Shown one piece after another: positions 55,161-64,000 of a DNA stretch of 64,000 nt (the first letter of the stretch is position 1; each line of letters starts with the position of its first letter). The stretch is taken from contig ML769398.1 of the NCBI GenBank assembly GCA_009733575.1, positions 62,001 through 126,000 on the forward strand. The letters run 5' to 3'. The translations under genes and the position numbers were made by a program. The notes beneath the pieces were generated by a model. The model made no database searches. It was not told the origin of the DNA and was given only the letters and a program-made list of their open reading frames with translations. The DNA comes from Gymnopus androsaceus JB14 (lineage: Eukaryota > Basidiomycota > Agaricomycetes > Agaricales > Omphalotaceae).

Positions 55161-55593
55161 AGAAGATAGTCGACGCGCTACCTTTCTTACTGATACCAAA
55201 ACTTTGCTGTACAAATTCGACCGTCAACGTTACCAAAGCCTTGCTTCACAATCCAGAGGACACTATCACCCTATGCCATTGCGTGCTCGGATATCGAAGC
55301 AAGCCCTCTCTGTGCTACATTTCTTGCCTCTGAAATTTAGTCTCTTCGTCCTTCCTTTTTCTCCACTGGTGTAATATGTATGCATGGACTGCCTGTGTAG
55401 CTTGTTTCGAGAGGCGAATTTGACTGGGTTGGACAGTTATAATGTACATGTCAGGCTCGAGCTTATAGGATTTGGAACAGATACCTGTACCGTCAAATTT
55501 GGCTACATATTATACTATACAAAGAATCCGGGGTTCTAGATGAGAAGCAAGTATAGTTAGATCCAAGAAAATTGCGAGGCCAGCTCTGTATTA
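55161..55593. other. Convergent 3' spacer
   Basis: This 433-bp gap lies between the stop codons of the cyclotransferase-like gene and the glycosyltransferase gene. No coding frame, repeat or RNA gene was recognised. Confidence 0.4.
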
Positions 55594-57166
55594 TTATATC
55601 GAAGCTTTTGCTCGCGCAAACTTTAGATCTGCAAACTCGACGTTGGTGTTGATGCTGATGTCGACCTTGACGGAGGAGTCATGTTTTGGGCCTTGGTTGA
55701 GCCATATCCATCGGTAACCGTGATGATAGGATACAGCGGGGCCCCATCGTTTGGTCAATGCTTCATTGGGTTTCGACCAACCATCCCATTCCATGTAGAC
55801 GTCGGTACCATATAGGCAATTGCTGAAATTCACAATCAGCACACTGAGAACTACTAGAACTCATCATACACTCACAAATGGAGGAGTTTTGGACGTATCA
55901 GGGTGCCCTGCTCTACCGTCAGTGACTATTGGCTTACATCCGAGGAAAAACGAACCTCCTGCTGCGTCCCTTTGACGTGGCTTTGCCTGGGTAGGTCATC
56001 AGCTTCAGACCTGCCATCATCGCCTAGACCAATGGAATACGAGTCCATAAGACAGCTTGTTATCTCAAAGTCAAAGCTCAATGGCTCAAAGACGTCCGGT
56101 CTATGATCAACGATGGCCCACCAGTAGCCTTGATCGCCCAGCTTGACATTTTTGTACCCGTTTGGGCCTGGTTCGCCATACTTGGCGCGGAAGGTAGGAG
56201 GAGCCAATGCTGACGGCTGGGAGTCGTCCGCTTCCTCTCTGTATATGCTCGAGTCCATCAAGCGCAATTCACGTAGCTTCTCCAAATCCAACAGCATGAC
56301 ACAGCTGCATATCCTTGAAGCGTAATTCCATATGGCTGAGTTTTCGTCCGGGTGGTAGGACATGACGATGGCTGGTGGTGGATTTGAGCTGGGAGAATAC
56401 ATTCCAAAGGAGGGTGGGGTCGGATATAAAGAAGGCGTCGGTGTCGATGTAGATGGATTTCTTGACGCTTGATGGGAGGATTTCGTGGATGAAGAGTTTC
56501 ATTAAACCAGCTGAGGAGAGCCTCAATAAAAGGATGCAGAGCATAAAATGACATTGGTACTTACGATAACCCGCAGCGTGATCGCTACGGATGAATCCTT
56601 CTCGAGCTACCCTATCTTTCATGCTCTGCAATGAGAGCTGATAGAATCGAACCTTGACCGAGTGAGAAGGATTGGTCAACAAAGATAGTCGGGATTCAAG
56701 GAAATCCCGGGCTACTTGGTCGCATATGATATGAAATTCTGTTGGGCTCGATGTATACATTAATATTGTCTGCAAGATTGACTCAGCAAAAAGGTATACC
56801 AAAGTTATTGAGGCGCACCTTGATTAAAAGAGCTCCTTCGACAGCAGAGTCTTTGGACCACATAATTAAGGAGAATACTATGGGTTCTGGTTGGGATACA
56901 ACCGAAACGGTTTCAACATGGGGAGGAGAGGTGTATGTTGAAGTTACAGTGACTGTAGCGGTGATTGTGGACGGTGATATCACAGCTAAGTGAGGGGGAG
57001 TTTCCTCAAAGGACTCGGAGACAGCATATTCTCTTGAAAAGAGAACAGTTGTCAGAAACAGCACAAGAAATGCTACTAAAAGCAATCTTGTGCGCTTTCG
57101 ACTTGAGCGCCAATATGGTCGAGGGTCCGGTACAATGAATGTGTCGTCAATTTGAGATTCTGGCAT
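55594..57166 (-). CDS. Type II membrane glycosyltransferase (GT8/LARGE-like)
   Basis: This is a Golgi-type sugar transferase, acceptor unknown. MPESQIDDTFIVPDPRPYWRSSRKRTR is a short cytosolic tail, followed by the single membrane anchor LLLVAFLVLFLTTVLF and a Thr/Val-rich stem. The catalytic domain includes TILMYTSSPTEFHIICDQVA, AGLMKLFIHEILPSSVKKSIYIDTDAFF (DTD metal-binding DxD motif), NYASRICSCVMLLDLEKLRELRL, KLGDQGYWWAIVD and NCLYGTDVYMEWDGW. The segment HGYRWIWLNQGPKHD is near the end. The DxD strand and the GDQ block are as in family-8 type transferases and the xylosyltransferase half of LARGE. It has about ten short introns. Confidence 0.8.
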
Positions 57167-57605
57167 GAATGTAAAGACAAAACTAAGCGATTGTTGAAGA
57201 AAATGCAGAGGATGATGGAGAAGGTCGTTTTAATTGTGACGGAAGCGATCTAGTTTGACGTAGCAACTCGGCGCTTATTTACTCACCCCAGTATACCCAG
57301 GTCCCAATCTTGTTCTGCAATTGCAAGCTACGTACGCTAGACAATCGAAGTAATTATTACAACTAAATATGTTTTATGAATTATGTGTAGTTTTTTGATG
57401 CCAAAAGCCTATATAGTACATAAATGCTGATCCTCTTCGTTGAAAAGAGGGTAATGTCTCTGCGTTGAATACAGAGTGTAAAGACCACACTCAAAATGTT
57501 GGGGTGGCCGACAGTTGATGTGTATGATACAGTGCGAAGAATCACGATGAAGGACACAAACAAACAAAACAAGAAAGCAATCGCCGAAAATCAACCAAGG
57601 GCAGT
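57167..57605. other. Spacer between the glycosyltransferase and EMG1
   Basis: This holds the glycosyltransferase promoter and the EMG1 3' untranslated region, both on the minus strand. Two short minus-strand frames near 57400-57640 look like non-coding AT-rich DNA. Nothing else was recognised. Confidence 0.4.
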
Positions 57606-59086
57606 CTAGGCAATCTCCCAGAGATCCTCCAGCGCGCAGCAAAACTTGAAAATAATCAGCAACGACCCATGGAAACAGGAGGGCTACATACCTTGCCGCA
57701 CGCTACACTTGCACTCAACGCATACTGGCTCACACCGATCTTCTCATCCACATAGGCATCAGCAAAATCGTCTTTACCACGAGCCATGGCACCGACGAAT
57801 ACTGCCAAGTTTTGAGCTGGCTTACGATCAGAGCCTGAAAAGGACATGTGAATAGGAATAAAAATGAAATGGACAAGAGTCGCACCAGCGGGAGGATCGA
57901 ATAGAGTCGGAAGGTATGCAGAGAGTTTTTTGACTGGTGCGTCGCCAGAAAGAGCTGTGTTTGGGAAATGAGCTGAATGATAGAGGTCAAAAATAATAAT
58001 AAACCAAAACGTACTGATTTTATAGGTATCTGGAGGGAAATGGTCTACCACAGGATTCTACGCCAACGATGAGTGATGCAATAAGGAATGTTGTGCACGA
58101 TAACGAACTTTGACGACTTTTAATAGTTTTTCAGAGCCTTGAACCCCTCTAATCGATAGTTTGTGTAAAAGTTGAACTAGATCAAACTTTAGCGACATGG
58201 AAACACGAGCACCATAACAGTGTGCTCACCCATTAGCCCACTGAATCGCTTGAACGTCCGTGGAATTCTCACATGAGGATTGACCTCAATGAGAACCCCC
58301 TTGGCGGTATGGATGTAGACTTGAAGCAACCCAGCCTTGTTCAACGGTGAATCGAGAAGAGTGAGTAGACACTAAGAAACGATGAATAAAAAGATACAGA
58401 TGGAAGATAAGAAATTTTACTTGATGAGTTATATCGGGTCTGGCATCAGCAATGTCTCGACCAGTTTTGGCCAATATGCCTTGATGATCGTCGCAATTCA
58501 AGAGGGTATACTTGACTTCACCCTCTTTGCCTTTTTTGATGTTGGATTTGGAGGTCGATGAGATACGGTAGGCCTCGAGGCAAGCTTGTTCGAGAACGAC
58601 GAAAAGTCTTCGAGGCGCTGATGAAGATGCGATGCCAGCACCGTTTGCAGCAGCGCCACGAGGAACATGAGCTGTGGCTGGAAGGAGGTGAGGATTGGAA
58701 AGATTGGGCAGGTTTGGATTGGTAACGAAAGTAAAAGCCTGAGCTCGAGGATTAAGGGATTTTGTAGGAAGCGGTTTGGTGGGCCGGTCCATCGTGGTCG
58801 TCGTTAAAGAAGTATTTTTGTTGTTGTTTGGATCTTCTTCAACCTCGATCATCATCTCAGCATCTTCTTCACTTCCACTGCTGCCGCTTGGACTCCTCTG
58901 CCTCCTTCTCAACGCTGGTCTTTCTCCAGGCGTTGATTTTGGTCTTGGAGGCGGATCGACCGGATTGATATTGGTCGCTTTGCGAGCGGACTGCAATGCT
59001 GAGCGCAAGTCGTCGGCTTCTGCTGTAGAGCCAGAGTGGCGACGACGGCGAGGGACAGTAGGGCTCGGGGTGTACACTTGGGCCAT
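57606..59086 (-). CDS. EMG1: rRNA pseudouridine N1-methyltransferase EMG1/NEP1
   Basis: This is a SPOUT methyltransferase that modifies a pseudouridine of 18S rRNA and is needed for 40S assembly. The catalytic domain starts at [17 protein letters not shown] and continues [76 protein letters not shown] and [47 protein letters not shown] is the cofactor-binding trefoil region. The last exon is [12 protein letters not shown], as expected for the family. Before the domain lies a disordered extension of about 170 residues ([10 protein letters not shown], Asp/Glu-rich runs), which shorter yeast and animal relatives lack. The start ATG at 59086 is the first in frame. Confidence 0.93.
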
Positions 59087-59626
59087 TTTTTCAAGATGGA
59101 AGAGCGAAAGATGGACGTGGCAAGTTATTTTATGTCAAACTTTGCGTTTCTTTCCTGATCGATCCGTCAGACATAACCCTTCCCAGCATTTTCAACATTC
59201 AATATACAATTATGTATGTACTTGTTATCAGAAGTTCTTCTGCCCGAGGTAGACTCCTCTCAGGGCTGACTCCTGAAAAAAAAACGGAACGAATCCGAAA
59301 AAACTCCCGCCGTCCTCCGTTTCCGCCGCCGTATCGCACGGAAGTTAAATGAAGATCAGATGATCTGCACTCTTTCCACGACGACATCAAGACGACATCG
59401 TCCTATCTGGTTATTCTTGCCATAGTAATAGCATCAGTATTCTATTTCCTGTCATTTGTGGCACGGAACATTTTGTCTTTGCAATTCATGCGGTGACAGA
59501 ATGCAATCATTGAAACAATAACTAATCCTGAACAGGTATTCGGGAAATAGACCCTCCGGTGCAGTGAAGCAGGACTATATATTGTCACTAGTATATCGCT
59601 AGTCTGAGCCTTCACAAAGTTATTCC
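59087..59626. promoter_or_regulatory. Divergent intergenic region between EMG1 and a Zn2Cys6 factor
   Basis: This 540-bp gap holds the promoters of both genes. It contains poly-A/T runs near 59278 and 59040-59160 but no recognised gene. The short minus-strand frames here have no support. Confidence 0.4.
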
Positions 59627-62600
59627 ATGGAGTCGACGCAGATCCCACCAACTGGCGTCAAAAAGCGTCGTCTGCAAGGTGCCTTGGTCTCCTCTAAGCA
59701 GACTAAATATACTGACGATCCTATGGACGTCTGTAGGTGCCTGTGACATTTGTACGCGGGTTTCATAGACCATTCCGCAAATATTGACCATAATGATTTT
59801 GAATCTCATTCGAAAGGTCGATCCAAGAAGAGTCAGTTTAACCCACAGTATTGTCTTGATGTTACTGACAAGCCTTTCAGTCCGATGTAAGCCCCAGAGC
59901 TCGCAAAACGTTCCCCAAACCTGATCTACCCGACAGGCGACAGCGCCAAAATGCCGGGAAATATTTGCTCCAATTGCAGGTCTTTTGTGAGTTTAACCCC
60001 CTTATTAACGCCGGCCTTACAGCTGACGAACTCAAGCTAGGGCTCTGAATGCACTCATCTGATGTCTGCTTCAAAGAAGGTAGCACTCATTTTCTCCAAA
60101 TGCACTAGTTATGTTAATATGGACGGCGTTATGGATGAAGAAAGCCAAAGAGTCCGTGATTCAAAAAAGTACCCCAAATTCTATGTCCTGACCAAAGAGC
60201 AGTGCCCTTCAGGATTCGCCACCCACAGCCTCGCCAGTGAGTTCTTACACGATTACAATCCATACCCGTTCTGATTAAATACGTATAGAAGGACTTCAAT
60301 TTCGACTTCGCCAAAACTCACATAGCCGCCATTCTATCCCCTTCGACAACTTATAAACTTTCAAGTGATCCTTCACTGATCCTCAAGACCCTCACCGAGA
60401 TATCCTCCTATGCACGCGCACTCGAAAACGAGCTCAAGAACCAAAATCATTCTGCTTTATATCCCTTAGGCTCAGCACCTAGTTCCCGTCCCGAGCAAGA
60501 CTACCCAAATGTCAACCTTGAAGTTTCAGACACGATCAAACGTTTGGAACGGCTTGGAGTGAAGGACACCTTCATGGGCGAGGAAAGCCAGCTGGCGTTG
60601 CTGAAAGAGGCAATGATTGTCAGGAATGCATATACTACTCATGAACAAAAGGGTGGGGCAGAGTTGAAAAGACTAGAGTTCTGGGATCCGTGTCCAGTGC
60701 GCACTGTCAACTGCTATACATACGTTTACCAATCCCTATCTTTTTAGTGGCAGAAATTGCACGACCCAACACACAACCTTCCACCATTAGTATTTCCTGA
60801 CCAGGACCTGCTTGACCATTTGGTCGACTTGTATTTTCAGAAACGAAATGGTATGGTCCTCTTGCATCGGCCTACGTTTGAACAAGGACTGCGAGATGGC
60901 TTGCACAAACAAGATCGGGACTTTGGTGAGCTAGTTCTGTCAGTTTGTGGATTAGGTGCATGGTATACGGACGACCCACGGGTCCTCGCGGACGGAACGG
61001 ATTCAAAACATAGTCTCGGTAAGGAGCTCTGCTTTGATGCCGTATAGATGGAATACTTGAAGTTCGCGCTAGGTTGGAAATACTATGAACAAATTGTTTT
61101 AATGCAAGACTTGTCCCGCAACACTGCTCTGTATAGAGTTCAGATCATAATTGTGCGTACTGCATCTATTGACAACCTGGGTTTTGTTTAAAGCTATCGT
61201 CTAGAATGCAATTATGTTTCTACAACCGTCGTCAAAGCCCGGTCCTTGCTGGCCTTTACTTGGACTTGGTGTACGATTCGTGCAAGATTGTTGGCGCCCA
61301 TCGTCGAAATTTCTATGGACCTAAACCGCATCCTGTAAAGGAACAGTGGAAGAGGGCATTCTGGTGTCTCGTGTGCATTGATACCTACATGAGTGCTTTT
61401 ACAGGTCGTCCAAAAGCTACCAATCCTGCAGAGTTTGTTCTTCCATCCTCATCTTCGATTCTGCCGTTCTCATTTTGTCAATAGCTACGACCTCGAATTT
61501 CCTGCGGAGGTTGACGATGAATATTGGCTGCACCCGGACCCAGAACAAGCCTTTAAGCAACCAGTAGGAAGACCTTCTACCGTTGCATGCTGGATACATC
61601 ACCTCAAACTGTTGGATATATTCGGGGTTGCACAACGCAGCATAGTAAGATTAGCAAGTGCATCCCGCATGTGTACTAATATGTGGTTATTGGCATTTAG
61701 CATGCAGTCAAGAAACCTCAGCGATGGGTTTCAGATCCCAAAAAACACGACGAAACAGTGGTTGAGGAGCTTGATATAGCCCTAAACAAGTGGGTAGATA
61801 CAGTACCGGAACATTGTTAGTCCTCAATGGCACCTTGTATATTTATTTAACTCACCTACAACTAGTACGATGGGATCCGCACAGAGAAGATCCACATTTC
61901 TTCCGTCAATCTGCAACGCTGTACAGTGACTACTATTGGGTGCAAATTCAAATCCATCGTGGTAACTTGAAGCACAATGGAATGTCGTACTCTTCACTTG
62001 CAGTGTCTACTAATGCAGCCAGAGCCTGTGTAATTGTCTGGTCTTATCGCCTCGTTGTACCTTTACTTACGAACATTTATTCTCAGGTATCTGTTCTAAC
62101 TCGGTTGCACTCGCGAGGTGGGGACAATGCGTTTCCGAATACCATTGTACGTGGACCCAATCTCTCCTTAATATTGTATTGCTCACGTCCTGATAGACAA
62201 GTCTTTCCAACTGTTGTGTGGTCCTACTCCTAAACCTGTGGTCCGCTAAACAGTTGGGAATAGTAACAGATCCAATACGGGACATGGGGAATATTCACAA
62301 GTGTCTCGAGATGCTAAAGTATTATGAACCAAGGTGCGTCCGACGCAACTCGTAGGTATGGTTCCATCTTACAGTTTGCTTTGCAGATGGCAGACTGCCG
62401 GACGAATGTGCGACATTATTTCAGAGCTTATTTCCGCAAGCCATACCGCTATCCCCACAATCCCCACAGAAATAGCTACATCGAGATCGTCGAAACGACG
62501 CCACCGGGAAGACGGCGACGACGGCAGAAGCCCATCTCCTGCTCCCACCAACAGCTCCAAGTTGAATACAAGCTCCAATCCCATGGCAGGTCCCAGTTCC

Positions 62601-63192
62601 CTCGCTCCTCCTTCCTCTGAATTCACGGAATTCTCATTGGACACACCCACGTCACATTCCTCAATGCCTTCAGCGTCCGATTTCGACTTTAATCTGTTTG
62701 GGCTTGGGCTGCCTCTACACACAGAGGATCTCGGGAGATTGCCTGTTCATTTTATGGCTGATGCGGACGTGGGTGCGAGTGACTTCCATACTCATACCGA
62801 GGGCTCGGAATTATACAATCCCGAAGAATACTCCTGCCTCAATCTCGATCCAACAGGCCCGTATATCCAGGAGCCCGCTCCCTATATTGATTATAGTATG
62901 TCCGATTCACTTTTGTAACCTGCTCGTACTGATACAGCAAAGATGGTGGTGATTTTGGAATACCTGATGTAGGAACTCAAATGGGAGCTGAGAATATAAA
63001 TATGCAGGCACAAGCGGCACTGGCGATGTTCCAGGATTCTCCAAGAGGAGATCGGTAAGCGGTTGTGAAGATTTCAAAACAATCGACTAATGCACTGTCG
63101 ATCCTAGATGGGATGATTGGGGCACATATATAGCTAACGTCGATGAGTTCCTGCGCTCTTTAAATCCATCGCCAGCCAGTGAAGACTCATAA
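59627..63192 (+). CDS. Zn2Cys6 transcription factor with shattered zinc-cluster exons
   Basis: The first exon gives MESTQIPPTGVKKRRLQ. The cluster is then read from tiny exons: 59737-59751 (15 nt), 59817-59831 (15 nt), 59881-59886 (6 nt) and 59937-59986. Spliced, they give GACDICRSKKIRCDSAKMPG, NICSNCRSF, then GSECTH from 60041, i.e. CX2CX6CX9CX2CX6C with all six cysteines. The fungal-specific middle domain follows: KDFNFDFAKTHIAAIL, FWDPCPWQKLHDP, PPLVFPDQDLLDHLVDLYF, VLLHRPTFEQGL, LGAWYTDDPRVL, GLYLDLVYDSCKIVGAHRRN, WKRAFWCLVCIDTYMSAFTGRP and YDLEFPAEVDDEYW. The tail is Ser/Pro-rich and ends NPSPASEDS at 63192. Introns are numerous. The region 60080-60290 is the least certain. Targets are unknown. 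Confidence 0.82.
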
Positions 63193-63261
63193 CCACCAAT
63201 GTGATTGGATTCCGTCTAGTCTAGTAATAATAATCCATAATACTCTCGTCTATATATTGTT

Positions 63262-64000
63262 TTATTTCCCTTCTATCTGCAACCACATACTCCAGTGTCT
63301 CTTTTCCTCCTCTGTCCCTTCCCAAACCCAATTTACCTTCTTAATTTCTGAAAAGCCCTCGCTCGAATCAGGTTCTTCGTAGTCATTTCGAAACGACGTA
63401 TAGGCGAGGAATGGTACGATTTCCCGCTTCTCCTATAGCATGATTGTGAGTATGTGAGAATGAACGTAACAGAGCACTCACCTCTCGAGACTCTACAGTT
63501 TTTCGGAAGATTATACGCGCGATATAAATTATTATGCCAAGCAAGCTCCATAGGATCCAGTGAACAGAAAACATCTTGAAAAGAAAACGATTTTAAGCTG
63601 CAATTCTCCAAGGACCAAAAACAGCAAACCTTATAGGAATGTTCAACTTCTTCAGCTAAATCAACGTAGTATTTTCGTGTCTGCCTATCTCGGTTTGTGT
63701 TATCTTGTACATGGTCAGAGAAGGTAGTAAGTGGCGTTAACGGTTCATCTCACCAATAACACAACTAACGCCTTCTTTCAGCGCTTCTTCTACTGCTGCC
63801 AGACACTTTCGTCTGGAGCCCAACGTATCCTACATATCAACATAGCGTAGGTGTACGGGTGGTTTGAAAAGATACTGAGCTACATACCTGATTGATGCGT
63901 TTATACCCTACCGGAGTAAAATACCTCTGACATATAGCGGATTTGCCAAGACCCGGATATCCAACGAAAATAACAACCTCCTGCTGTGGAGACTCCGATA
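63262..64000 (-). CDS. PNK1: Polynucleotide kinase (PNKP/Pnk1) kinase domain, 5' part cut by the window edge
   Basis: This DNA-repair enzyme restores 5'-phosphate and 3'-hydroxyl ends at breaks. Only the C-terminal kinase domain is inside the window. The first visible exon has EVVIFVGYPGLGKSAICQRYF (P-loop GYPGLGKS), and the next SRRKCLAAVEEALKEGVSCVIG leads into DNTNRDRQTRKYYVDLAEEV, the DNTN motif of PNK kinases. LAWHNNLYRAYNLP and FLAYTSFRNDYEEP, then SEGFSEIKKVNWVWEGTEEEK, ending QIEGK at the stop 63262, match the conserved tail of PNKP. The 3'-phosphatase domain should lie beyond base 64000. Intron edges are inferred. Confidence 0.88.

Noticed and set aside
59199..59390. Minus-strand frame in the EMG1/transcription factor gap
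   Set aside because: No signature, and it lies within the shared promoter region.

Overview
The window is nuclear DNA of a filamentous basidiomycete, almost certainly an Agaricomycete mushroom-forming fungus. The evidence is short introns (about 45-65 nt) breaking nearly every gene, dense gene packing with gaps of about 70-200 bp, and protein families typical of that class: DUF6534 seven-helix proteins, a Zn2Cys6 factor with a shattered zinc-cluster exon, and a Crinkler-like P-loop protein. No bacterial-style operon, rRNA, CRISPR array or convincing tRNA was seen. All splice models were built by eye from GT/GC-AG sites and reading frame, so internal exon edges are approximate.

Layout. Bases 1-5.1 kb are an AT-rich repeat island: a decayed Ty1/copia pol remnant followed by several small inverted-repeat (MITE-like) elements. 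From 5.35 to 24.8 kb lies compact housekeeping DNA: MIC19, a single-pass membrane protein, CEF1/CDC5, a Zn2Cys6 factor, NUP37, UMP/CMP kinase, a diacylglycerol/sphingoid-kinase-fold protein, DHX35, YJU2 and an NHA1-type Na+/H+ antiporter. A gene-poor gap with a degenerate tandem repeat follows (24.8-26.8 kb). Then come COX8, a probable MIS14/NSL1 kinetochore subunit, separase, a PhoD-type phosphatase, SDA1, a DUF6534 membrane protein, GAL7 and DDX41 (26.8-47.9 kb). A second accessory island (48-52.4 kb) holds an unrecognised, possibly decaying gene, a repeat cluster, and a PB1 + P-loop NTPase + nuclease-like (Crinkler/RHS-type) protein. The right end (52.4-64 kb) carries an unrecognised nuclear-type protein, a glutaminyl cyclase-like M28 protein, a type II membrane glycosyltransferase, EMG1/NEP1, a second Zn2Cys6 factor and the 3' part of polynucleotide kinase.

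How the genes relate. Four spliceosome factors (CEF1, DHX35, YJU2, DDX41) lie within about 41 kb, and DHX35 and YJU2 are divergent from one 85-bp gap. The MIS14-like gene and separase, both acting in chromosome segregation, are divergent from a 91-bp gap. EMG1 and SDA1 serve the small and large ribosomal subunits respectively. The most system-like accessory locus is the PB1/NTPase/nuclease protein, which sits beside repeats in the second island.
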